In this document: in pieces, positions 1 to 5,998 of the stretch
Layout: each line of letters starts with the position of its first letter
Position numbering within the stretch: the stretch's first letter is position 1
Source of the DNA: Campylobacteraceae bacterium
Lineage (GTDB): Bacteria > Campylobacterota > Campylobacteria > Campylobacterales > Sulfurovaceae
Direction of reading: 5' to 3'
NCBI GenBank assembly: GCA_027023325.1
Contig: JALVVQ010000216.1
Coordinates: forward strand, 1 to 9,448
DNA length: 9,448 nucleotides
Program-made: the position numbers and the translations under genes
The notes under the pieces: generated by a model
The model's database searches: none
What the model was told of the DNA's origin: nothing
The model's input: the letters and a program-made list of their open reading frames with translations, nothing else

Positions 1-810
1 TTCCATATCCACATGGCTGTCTGCGATGATCTCTACTTCTCTGCCAACCAGTGGAAGCGTGACGCTTTGACCAATGAGGTGTTTGTGTCTCTCATCCTCT
101 GGATGTACCATAACCGCTGTATCCCCAAAATAGGTTTCAGGACGGGTGGTGGCGACGACGACCTCTCCGCTACCATCAGTTAGTGGGTAGCGTATATGGT
201 AGAGCTTGCCCATATGGTCTTCATGCTCAACTTCGATATCAGAGAGTGCCCCGTCATGGGTACACCAGTTGATCATATAGTTGTCTTGGACGATGTGTCC
301 TTCATCGTACATCTGCTTAAAAGCCTTTTTGACAGCAGCAGCGAGCCCCTCATCCATCGTGAAGCGCTCACGACTCCAGGCAGGGGAGACACCCAAGTGA
401 CGCAGCTGTGAAGTAATGGCATTGCCAGAGTTGTTTTTCTGCTGCCAGGCACGCTCGAGAAATGCTTCTCTACCGATCTCCTCTTTGGTCGTACCTTTAG
501 CCAAGAGCTGTTTCTCTACGACATTCTGTGTAGCGATCCCCGCATGGTCAGTGCCAGGTTGCCAGAGGGTCTTGTAGCCATCCATCCTCTTGTATCGCAC
601 GATGATGTCTTGTATGGTAAAGGTCAGACCGTGTCCGATATGCAGGCTGCCGGTGACATTGGGGGGAGGCATGGAGATACAGAAGCTTTTGCCTTCTTTT
701 CGTATCGCTTCATTGCCATCAATCTCAAAGTAACCGCGCTCTTCCCAGAGTTTATAGTAGCTGTTTTCCAGGGCTTTGGGGTCGTAGACTTTTTTTGCTG
801 TATCGCTCAT
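1..810 (-). CDS. valS: Valine--tRNA ligase, N-terminal 270 residues (cut by window edge)
   Basis: This gene encodes cytoplasmic valyl-tRNA synthetase, which charges tRNA-Val and hydrolyses mischarged threonine in its CP1 editing domain. The reverse strand reads without a stop from ATG at 810 to base 1. The class I nucleotide-binding signature PPPNVTGSLHIGH lies at residues 48-60, with HIGH at 57-60. GTDHAGIATQ at 86-95 and the start of the editing domain with TTRPET at 221-226 are typical of ValRS. The family is usually about 870-950 residues, so roughly 70% lies outside the window. The start is supported by an AAGGA ribosome site a few bases upstream and by an extended -10 promoter at 868-876. 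The exported-protein gene upstream ends only 81 bases before it, but valS appears to have its own promoter. Identification is near certain. Confidence 0.97.
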   Translation of the reverse strand, partial: MSDTAKKVYDPKALENSYYKLWEERGYFEIDGNEAIRKEGKSFCISMPPPNVTGSLHIGHGLTFTIQDIIVRYKRMDGYKTLWQPGTDHAGIATQNVVEKQLLAKGTTKEEIGREAFLERAWQQKNNSGNAITSQLRHLGVSPAWSRERFTMDEGLAAAVKKAFKQMYDEGHIVQDNYMINWCTHDGALSDIEVEHEDHMGKLYHIRYPLTDGSGEVVVATTRPETYFGDTAVMVHPEDERHKHLIGQSVTLPLVGREVEIIADSHVDME

Positions 811-867
811 ACAGATTCCTTCTGAAGGTAGGGCACTTAGGGCGTGACTACCTGAAATAGTGCCGCG

Positions 868-876
868 ATTATAGCA
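868..876 (-). promoter_or_regulatory. Extended -10 promoter of valS
   Basis: The minus strand reads TGCTATAAT, a TGn-extended -10 box, about 58 bases upstream of the valS ATG. No convincing -35 hexamer is seen, as is usual in Campylobacterota. The same TGCTATAAT string precedes the next gene upstream (2028-2036). Confidence 0.6.
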
Positions 877-891
877 AAAGGGTGCTTTGTG

Positions 892-2007
892 TTACTCTTT
901 GGGGGTGAGACTTCCCTCTGTGCACTCTATGACTTCAGTGGTTTTGTCATGATTTTTGACACAGCGGATCGTTACACTGAGATCTGCAATCTCAGTATCG
1001 ATATCTTTGACGATGCTGTCTTTTTTCTCTTTGTTCCAGTGTGTATAGTCATAGTTGGAAGTTTGGTCACCCAGCGCTTCATCGATACGGTTCACTGTCT
1101 TGATACAGCCAGAAGCCTCTGTGCCATTTTCTGCATGGTCCATGCATTCTCTGGCGCCCTTGAGTGCTACCATAAGTTTGGGCAGGAGCTTTTTTTGTTT
1201 TTGGAGGTATCTTTCTCCGAGCGTATTGATGATTTCCTTTTCCTGTGTGGGGGTAAAGGTGATATTTTCATCTTGGAGATCAATGCCCATGGCTTTGATT
1301 TTATGATGGAGGTTATCGACCGCTGCCATGTAATCAGCAGTATTGACAGATGCAGAGGCATTGTTGGTATAGCCATCATCCACCATGACGGCAAAGCCAG
1401 GAAGTGCGAATTCATTGTCTGAGATAGGCTGATTGAGTATGATAGATTGTGCAGTACGCGTAGAGCTAAAACCTGCTGCTTTGACGGTGATCTTGAGTGG
1501 GATACCTTTGTAGAGGCAGATGCTTTGGTCTTTGGTCTTCCAGAGCTCACAGGTATATCCGGCGACCTCTTCTGTTCCCAGCTTGATTGCCTTCATCTCC
1601 TTGAGTATCTCTAGGCTCTCATCTGACATATCGGCACCCTGTGCTATGGCGATGTCTATATTGCGGTCTCTGGTCTGGTAGGTCACATTCTCGTCAAAGT
1701 CTACAGTATAAATCGTCCCGTAATCCAGCATGCTCATGCTGTGACTGGCGACCTCTTCGTTGAAGTCTCCCTGCTGTATCTCTGTGGCATCATCTTCTTT
1801 GAGCTCTCTGGCTCCCCAGTGGTCAAAGACGAGTCTGGACACACCCACAGTATGCGTGGTAAGTCCAGGCGCGATACCTGTAGTATTGATATCATACAGA
1901 ATCATGCCGGACTCGACGGGGTAGCGCTTGAATATGTTCTTTGCTTGCATGGTTGTCACAAAAAAGAGACACAAAAAAGAGACCAGTAAATATTTTTTCA
2001 TCTGCAT
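892..2007 (-). CDS. Exported protein of unknown function, DUF4412-like core
   Basis: I do not recognise a characterised family for this 371-residue protein. It starts with a clear Sec signal peptide: positively charged MQMKKY, a hydrophobic stretch to about residue 20, and a probable signal peptidase I cut after MQA at residue 22. It is therefore likely periplasmic or outer-membrane associated. The middle contains GYTCELW (about 151-157) followed by CLYKGIPLKI (164-173). That pattern resembles DUF4412-type proteins, in which a conserved Cys segment precedes a K-[GD]-IPL motif. This resemblance is from memory. Mature cysteines at 153, 164, 288, 301, 349 and 362 fall into three pairs spaced 10-12 residues apart, compatible with disulfides. 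The C-terminal third (about 225-345) is charged and probably helical. The start could equally be the second Met (MKKY, position 2001). It has its own extended -10 promoter. Function unknown. Confidence 0.85.
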   Translation of the reverse strand: MQMKKYLLVSFLCLFFVTTMQAKNIFKRYPVESGMILYDINTTGIAPGLTTHTVGVSRLVFDHWGARELKEDDATEIQQGDFNEEVASHSMSMLDYGTIYTVDFDENVTYQTRDRNIDIAIAQGADMSDESLEILKEMKAIKLGTEEVAGYTCELWKTKDQSICLYKGIPLKITVKAAGFSSTRTAQSIILNQPISDNEFALPGFAVMVDDGYTNNASASVNTADYMAAVDNLHHKIKAMGIDLQDENITFTPTQEKEIINTLGERYLQKQKKLLPKLMVALKGARECMDHAENGTEASGCIKTVNRIDEALGDQTSNYDYTHWNKEKKDSIVKDIDTEIADLSVTIRCVKNHDKTTEVIECTEGSLTPKE

Positions 2008-2027
2008 ATTTCTACTTTTTTGATGCC

Positions 2028-2036
2028 ATTATAGCA
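2028..2036 (-). promoter_or_regulatory. Extended -10 promoter of the exported-protein gene
   Basis: The minus strand carries TGCTATAAT about 20 bases upstream of the ATG at 2007. This predicts a short leader of roughly a dozen bases. The ribosome site is weak (an AGTAGA-like string). The 9-mer is identical to the valS extended -10, so the two genes may use the same class of housekeeping sigma-70 promoter. Confidence 0.6.
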
Positions 2037-2103
2037 TATTACGGTATCGGAAGGGCATCAGAGAAAAAATAATTTTCAAAAATAGTTGTTTTGTGCTATT
2101 CTA

Positions 2104-2217
2104 TTAGACTGTCATAGCTGCATGGACGGTATATACAATCTCTTTTCTGTGTAGATTGAGGTCTTCGTCGAGCACCTCTTTAAAAATTAGTTTGAACCAA
2201 AAAAGGAAAGAAACTGC
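2104..2217 (-). pseudogene. Coding-like tail out of frame behind the thioesterase gene
   Basis: Behind the stop of the thioesterase gene, the reverse strand in a different frame (one extra base relative to the thioesterase) reads FKLIFKEVLDEDLNLHRK followed by EIVYTVHAAMTV and then TAA. The amino-acid composition looks like real protein. The frame opens at a TGA at 2218-2220 and contains no usable start codon before the end. A single extra T in the T6 run at about 2196-2204 would join it to the thioesterase. It may be the tail of a longer ancestral protein, the stump of another gene, or chance. I do not recognise the peptide. The rest of the 2041-2186 gap is AT-rich, with a weak A/T hairpin and T-run near 2062-2083. 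Confidence 0.25.
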
Positions 2218-2558
2218 TCAGGGATACGAGAGGGTCTCCCCATAGAAAGGTAGACCAGTACGATCTCCATGCCAAAAAGCTTCTCCTCTCCTCTGAATAT
2301 CTCTTGTCGGAGGATAAGCGAGGAGCGCTTGGTTTTTAGCACCTCCGAGCGTACCTCCAGCAGATCTCCCAAGCAGGCGGGGGAGAAGAAGGAAGCATGA
2401 ATGTCTTTTACGACAAACCCGCTGCCATCTCCTTGGTGTGGCTGTAAGTCTCTTTGAAAAAAAAGCTCGCTCCTTGCTCTCTCACAGAAATTAATGTAAC
2501 GCGTATGATACATGATTCCGCCAGCATCTGTATCTTCATAATATACTCTTATTTTCAT
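2187..2558 (-). CDS. ybgC: YbgC-type acyl-CoA thioesterase (hotdog fold)
   Basis: This is a cytoplasmic hotdog-fold thioesterase of the YbgC/4-hydroxybenzoyl-CoA thioesterase group. Members hydrolyse acyl-CoA or acyl-ACP thioesters and in many bacteria associate with the phospholipid synthesis or Tol-Pal machinery. The N-terminus reads RVYYEDTDAGGIMYHTRYIN, the family signature, with the probable catalytic Asp11 and His18. It is followed by the long central helix with CERARSE. The length of 123 residues is close to the 125-135 usual for the family. The end (IPEQFLSFF) aligns by eye with the natural end of Helicobacter YbgC, so the protein may be complete despite the coding-like tail behind it. 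The ribosome site (TAGAAG) is weak. The gene sits alone between the recombinase scar and the exported-protein gene. No clear promoter was seen. The natural substrate cannot be inferred. Confidence 0.9.
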   Translation of the reverse strand: MKIRVYYEDTDAGGIMYHTRYINFCERARSELFFQRDLQPHQGDGSGFVVKDIHASFFSPACLGDLLEVRSEVLKTKRSSLILRQEIFRGEEKLFGMEIVLVYLSMGRPSRIPEQFLSFFGSN

Positions 2559-2601
2559 CTTCTAAACCCCACATGTAGGGCTTTTGAGAGGTACTATGTA
2601 G

Positions 2602-2868
2602 TCACCGTGCCCAAAATCGTGCCCTTTTTTCTATTTTCTTAAATCGCTTTTGGTCATCTTCTTCTATAAGCTTTGTATAGACTTTGAGAGTGATAGATGC
2701 ACCTTTATGACCGAGCATTTTACTCACCCGGGCGACATCTGCATCCTTTGAAATCAACTATGAAGCAAATGTATGTCTAAGATTATATAATACTCTTGCT
2801 TTGTATCCCACATTTGGCTAAAAGCTTTTGAAAATTAACCTCTGTGATGTTATTATGTGGTAGACCTA
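2602..2868 (-). pseudogene. Tyrosine recombinase (phage-type integrase) remnant, C-terminal part
   Basis: The reverse strand encodes the catalytic end of a tyrosine site-specific recombinase in two frames. The first piece ends NFQKLLAKCGIQSK (about 2795-2838). The second begins RVLYNLRHTFAS, hits an in-frame TAG, then continues LISKDADVARVSKMLGHKG and ITLKVYTKLIEED to a TGA at 2602-2604. Recognisable family landmarks are the RHTFAS box with the catalytic Arg, the LGHKG box with the conserved His, and the Tyr nucleophile in KVYTK. Upstream domains (SAM-like core-binding domain, first catalytic Arg) are absent. The TAG replaces one codon between FAS and LIS, and a frameshift sits near 2790. The gene is dead. 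The left boundary is the stop codon; the right boundary, where the neighbouring fragment takes over, is uncertain by about 30 bases. Confidence 0.85.
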
Positions 2869-3058
2869 CCGAAAAGATCGTGCACTTGCTCGCGACCATA
2901 GAGGGCGGAGGACCAAAAATAGAAAAGTCAAAAAATATAATTCTTGTCATAACAGAGCGTAGAAAATAAGGGTATTGGCGGAGTTGGATAGAGAGCATGA
3001 TCCTGAAGCATTTGTGGTGATGATGGATGCTTTTGAACCGCCAGGAAGGGAAAACTAA
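2847..3058 (+). pseudogene. C-terminal remnant resembling a YitT/DUF2179 membrane protein
   Basis: The plus strand reads in one frame GRPTEKIVHLLATIEGGGP and on to NIILVITERRK then TAA (2967-2969). One frame over it continues IRVLAELDREHDPEAFVV and MMDAFEPPGREN to TAA at 3056-3058. The two pieces join if one A is added to the A-run at about 2963-2967. The pattern (a beta strand ending in an RR turn, then a helix, then DPEAFV followed by an acidic strand) resembles the cytosolic DUF2179 domain that ends YitT-family proteins. That assignment is by eye and could be wrong. The N-terminal membrane part is missing, there is no ribosome site before the first ATG, and the fragment begins where the recombinase remnant ends. 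It is therefore both truncated and frameshifted. Confidence 0.45.
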
Positions 3059-3076
3059 AGAAAAAACGATGCTTAC

Positions 3077-3814
3077 TTAACTGATATTGGTGTAGACGGT
3101 TTGCACATCCTCGTCTTCTTCGAGTTTGTCTATAAGTGCGTCAACTTCTTCCAGTTGCGCGTCGCTGAGCTCCACGGGGGTATTGGCGATGTATTCCAGT
3201 GTGGATTTTTTTGGTTCTATCTCTCGCTCTTCAAAAGCCTTGATCATCTCACCAAAAGAGGTGAACTCTGCATAGATTCTCAGTATAGGAAGATCATCGC
3301 CATGCTCCTGTGGCTCCATATCCTCCTCGATCTCTTCGAGTCCATAGTCGATCAGTTCCAGTTCCAGCTCTTCGATATCCATATCCTCAGCTTTGTCGAT
3401 TACAAAGACCGCTTTTCGTGTAAACATAAAGTTGAGTGAACCGGAGGGGAGCATCTCGCCACCATTTCGTGTGAGGATCGCCTTGACATTGGCGACAGTA
3501 CGGGTGTTGTTGTCCGAGGCACACTCTACGATCATCTGTACGCCATGGTGTGCTTTGACATCATAGGTAATCTCTTTGATATCTGCAGCATCTTTGGCAC
3601 TTGCCCGCTTGATCGCTGCTTCGATATTGTCTTTGGGCATATTTTGTGCTTTGGCATTGAGGATAGCTGTACGGAGCTTGGGGTTCATGTCTGGATCCTG
3701 CCCGCCATCTTTGGCAGCCATCGTGATAATCTTGCCAAGTTTGGGGAAGACTCTGGACATTGTCCCCCATCGCTTCATTTTTGCTGCTTTTCGGTATTCA
3801 AACGCTCTTCCCAT
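3077..3814 (-). CDS. yebC: YebC/PmpR/TACO1 family protein
   Basis: This gene encodes a member of the YebC/TACO1 family. It has been described as a DNA-binding transcriptional regulator in some bacteria and as a translation factor relieving ribosome stalling at proline stretches in others. It acts in the cytoplasm. The protein is 245 residues. Its start, MGRAFEYRKAAKMKRW, is the N-terminal form common outside the gamma-proteobacteria. The family core MAAKDGGQDPDMNPKLRTAI follows at about residues 32-51, and then AQNMPKDNIEAAIKRA. The remaining domains are acidic, ending in EEDEDVQTVYTNIS. The reading frame stays open upstream of 3814, but an AAGGGA ribosome site directly before this ATG, the promoter at 3842-3847 and overlap with the opposite gene fix the start here. 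It is divergent from the IscU-like gene. Confidence 0.95.
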   Translation of the reverse strand: MGRAFEYRKAAKMKRWGTMSRVFPKLGKIITMAAKDGGQDPDMNPKLRTAILNAKAQNMPKDNIEAAIKRASAKDAADIKEITYDVKAHHGVQMIVECASDNNTRTVANVKAILTRNGGEMLPSGSLNFMFTRKAVFVIDKAEDMDIEELELELIDYGLEEIEEDMEPQEHGDDLPILRIYAEFTSFGEMIKAFEEREIEPKKSTLEYIANTPVELSDAQLEEVDALIDKLEEDEDVQTVYTNIS

Positions 3815-3841
3815 CTTTTTTCCCTTGGATAATAATACGAA

Positions 3842-3847
3842 ATTATA
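3842..3847 (-). promoter_or_regulatory. -10 box of yebC promoter
   Basis: TATAAT on the minus strand lies 28 bases before the yebC ATG, giving a leader of about 20 bases that includes the AAGGGA ribosome site. It is back-to-back with the plus-strand TATAAT at 3869-3874, only 21 bases away. Confidence 0.6.
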
Positions 3848-3868
3848 CTCTAATGGGCTTATTTTTGG

Positions 3869-3874
3869 TATAAT
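3869..3874 (+). promoter_or_regulatory. -10 box of the iscU-like/psd cluster promoter
   Basis: TATAAT on the plus strand ends 27 bases before the ATG at 3902. The predicted transcript start falls near 3881. An AAGGTGA ribosome site at about 3892-3898 precedes the start codon. The -35 zone of this promoter coincides with the -10 box of the yebC promoter, so polymerase binding at the two may be mutually exclusive. Confidence 0.6.
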
Positions 3875-3901
3875 TCTTTGATTTTTACATGAAGGTGAAG
3901 C

Positions 3902-4348
3902 ATGACAGAAGTAGATGAGACACTGATAGCGCATATGGCCAACCCACAGAACTATGGAACTATAGCGGTACCAGATGCGATGGGTATCGGAGAAAACCCG
4001 GAAAATGGTGAGAAAGTCATCATCACGCTCAGGGTGACCAAGCAGGAAAATTCCCCGCTCATAGAGGATATCAAATTTCAGGCGATAGGTTGCATGACCA
4101 CGGTCGTGGCAGGTTCGATTATTACCGAGGAAGCAAAAGGGATTGATTTCCTTACAGCTCAACGGCTGATTGCTGCCACAATGGGTATGCTGGCAAATGT
4201 CCCGCCTGAAGAAGCTGCCTGTTCTGAGATGGTGGCACTCTCGCTACAGGCCGCTATGGATACCTATAATGAGAAACAAAAAGATCCAGCGTTTGGTACC
4301 ATTACCTACAAAATAGAAAATAGCTGCGTTGCAAAGGAGAAACAATGA
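3902..4348 (+). CDS. IscU/NifU-N-like iron-sulfur scaffold, lacking the first ligand cysteine
   Basis: This 148-residue cytoplasmic protein has the IscU/NifU N-terminal fold, a scaffold on which Fe-S clusters are built from sulfur supplied by a cysteine desulfurase. Seen here are the family start HMANPQNYG (residues 11-19), the second-cysteine loop AIGCMTTVVAGS (Cys64) and the third-cysteine helix EEAACSEMVALSLQAAM (Cys107). The usual first motif, Cys-Gly-Asp in the loop after the first strand, is NGE here (35-37), so the first ligand cysteine and its neighbouring Asp are absent. A further Cys142 near the C-terminus (ENSCVAKEKQ) could stand in; that is speculation. Its TGA overlaps the next ATG (ATGA), so translation is probably coupled to the ferritin-like protein. 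No desulfurase gene is in view. It may be a specialised scaffold rather than the general one. Confidence 0.8.
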   Translation: MTEVDETLIAHMANPQNYGTIAVPDAMGIGENPENGEKVIITLRVTKQENSPLIEDIKFQAIGCMTTVVAGSIITEEAKGIDFLTAQRLIAATMGMLANVPPEEAACSEMVALSLQAAMDTYNEKQKDPAFGTITYKIENSCVAKEKQ

Positions 4349-5181
4349 AAACCGTATTGATAAAAACACATGAGCTCTGGCTGGAGACACTGATGGCAGG
4401 ATTTATGAGCCAGGGGGAGAGCAGAACAGTACTCTATGATTTTTCGGATATCATCTTTCGTCACTTTACCTGGTTGGAACACTATATGGTAGCGCAGGGA
4501 GAGACGTATGACTATGATAGGGATGTGATTCCGATCAAGGTGGATCGTCTCGGCATCATACTGGACAGTATCAATAGAAGAATATCCGAATTGGATCTCC
4601 AAATCGTGGCCTGCAAGGACAGGAATCTCACACAGAGAATCAGTAGCGACCTCAAGTATATCAGCACCACACTTGCCAAAATGAATGGTGCACCTGTCCA
4701 TGCATTCGACAGCTCCAGGACACTCAATGGTATTACCCTGAGCCAAGAGGCGACGGATGCTCTGACACTCTTCCTGTTTGAAGAGAGTTATAAGGAGTAT
4801 GAGCTGATCATGATCTATAACTACCTTCAAGTACATAGTCAGGATGCTTTTTTGAACAGAATTTTTCAGATTATGATCGATGAGAGCAAGTTCCATTTGA
4901 GAAGCTTTGGACAGATGATGGCAGAGATGGGGATACTGGGTGTACCGAGAGTGATTCATAAAAGCCTCTATCAGATAGAAGATGTCACACAGTTCCTCCG
5001 TGATGGTATCGAAGAGGAGAAAGCCGCTAAAGAGATGTGCAAAGAGCTCTCTGATGCCGTAGCTAAAGACAGTGAAGAGTTGGCAGGTTTCTTTGATTTT
5101 ATTAATTTCCAAGAGGATTATCATATTACGCTTATGGAAGAAGCGTTGGTTCATTATGAGAAGTTGACAACCCATGGCTAG
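4345..5181 (+). CDS. Putative ferritin-like four-helix protein
   Basis: This is a 278-residue soluble protein without a signal peptide. I do not recognise a named family. It is rich in helices carrying Glu/His patterns that suggest a ferritin/rubrerythrin-type diiron bundle: HFTWLEH (40-46) near the N-terminus, EESYKEYE (146-153), DESKFH (179-184), EEEKAAKE (223-230) and EDYH (257-260, an ExxH motif). The last four could be the four metal-ligand helices, although the second has E-x3-H rather than the usual E-x2-H. The start overlaps the stop of the IscU-like gene in ATGA. Its own stop lies inside the psd start region (8-base overlap). Co-expression with an Fe-S scaffold fits a role in iron handling, but this is inference. 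A structural prediction would be needed to separate it from a generic helical bundle. Confidence 0.6.
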   Translation: MKTVLIKTHELWLETLMAGFMSQGESRTVLYDFSDIIFRHFTWLEHYMVAQGETYDYDRDVIPIKVDRLGIILDSINRRISELDLQIVACKDRNLTQRISSDLKYISTTLAKMNGAPVHAFDSSRTLNGITLSQEATDALTLFLFEESYKEYELIMIYNYLQVHSQDAFLNRIFQIMIDESKFHLRSFGQMMAEMGILGVPRVIHKSLYQIEDVTQFLRDGIEEEKAAKEMCKELSDAVAKDSEELAGFFDFINFQEDYHITLMEEALVHYEKLTTHG

Positions 5182-5998
5182 ACATTACAGCTCAGTCATA
5201 TCAAGTATTTTTGGTCTGTTTGCAAAGAAGGAATTTTCTCCGAAAATACAAGGCTTTATCAACAAAAGCTATGTCAAGCTCATGAAACTAGACATGAGCC
5301 AGTTTGAGAGTCCGGAGCGTTATACTTCGCTCAACGCACTATTTACCCGCCCCTTCAAATTGACTCCTAAGCGCCCTTTGGAACAGGGTGAAATCAGTTC
5401 ACCTTGTGATGCACTGGTGACAGAAGTAGGGCAGATTCATGAAAGTATGGCGATGCAGATCAAGGGCATGGCGTATGATCTGGCAGCACTGCTCAGCGGA
5501 AGGTATGCCAAAGATATTGTAGCGTTGGAGGGAGGTAGCTATGTCAATCTCTATCTCTCTCCACGGGATTACCACCGCTATCACATGCCTTTCGATCTGG
5601 AAGTGCTGAGTCTACTGCATATTCCAGGAAAACTCTATCCGGTCAATATGCCGCTACTGCGTCACAAACTCAATCTTTTTGTAGAGAATGAGCGGGTTGT
5701 GATAGAGTGTAGGGATGCTCAGGGTGCCAAGCACTATCTCGTGCTCGTAGGTGCCCTTAATGTGGGCAAAATGGTCGTCTCGTTTGAAAAGCAGCTCCAG
5801 ACCAATGCCTGTGCCAAGGAGCGCAGCTACTATGCCTACGAGGAGCCGATCAAGCTACAGATCGGAGAGCTGTTTGGCTGGTTTGAGATGGGATCGACGA
5901 TCTTGATGTTCAGTCAGAAAGATATGCTGCAGTATACGGTACCCGTAGGCAAGAAAGTCTCTTTTGGTGAGCCTATTGGAAGGTTCTTGGACAGATGA
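5174..5998 (+). CDS. psd: Phosphatidylserine decarboxylase proenzyme
   Basis: This membrane-associated enzyme converts phosphatidylserine to phosphatidylethanolamine. The proenzyme cleaves itself to create an N-terminal pyruvoyl group on the small alpha chain. Catalytic landmarks are present: SPCDALVTEVG with Asp79, YLSPRDYHRYHMP with His134 and His137, and the self-cleavage site EMGST with Ser241 (Met in place of the usual Leu before GST). Cleavage would leave a beta chain of about 240 residues and an alpha chain of about 34. The total of 274 residues matches the short form typical of Helicobacter and relatives (about 267), not the longer E. coli enzyme. The ATG lies inside the end of the ferritin-like gene, and its TGA overlaps the next start as ATGA, so it is internal to an operon. 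The identification is strong. Confidence 0.96.
   Translation: MARHYSSVISSIFGLFAKKEFSPKIQGFINKSYVKLMKLDMSQFESPERYTSLNALFTRPFKLTPKRPLEQGEISSPCDALVTEVGQIHESMAMQIKGMAYDLAALLSGRYAKDIVALEGGSYVNLYLSPRDYHRYHMPFDLEVLSLLHIPGKLYPVNMPLLRHKLNLFVENERVVIECRDAQGAKHYLVLVGALNVGKMVVSFEKQLQTNACAKERSYYAYEEPIKLQIGELFGWFEMGSTILMFSQKDMLQYTVPVGKKVSFGEPIGRFLDR

Noticed and set aside
889..1422. Plus-strand open frame of 177 codons
   Set aside because: It is antisense to the exported-protein gene, which has a signal peptide and promoter. The plus-strand product looks like a shadow translation.
2062..2083. A/T hairpin followed by a T-run behind ybgC (minus strand), considered as terminator
   Set aside because: The stem is only four or five A-T pairs with a very tight loop, too weak to call.
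2567..2580. Imperfect palindrome around ACATGT before ybgC, considered as attachment site or operator
   Set aside because: Short, imperfect, and no second copy seen at the other side of the integration scar.
2559..3076. tRNA gene as integration target next to the recombinase remnant
   Set aside because: No cloverleaf-like pairing, TTC-loop or CCA end could be found on either strand.
3815..4162. N-terminal extension of the yebC frame by 116 codons
   Set aside because: It overlaps the well-supported IscU-like gene, has no family similarity, and the ATG at 3814 has a ribosome site, a promoter and the typical YebC N-terminus.
4306..5175. Long minus-strand open frame of 289 codons
   Set aside because: It lies exactly opposite the ferritin-like gene, which has overlapping, coupled neighbours and a plausible protein. 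The reverse translation shows no recognisable domain.
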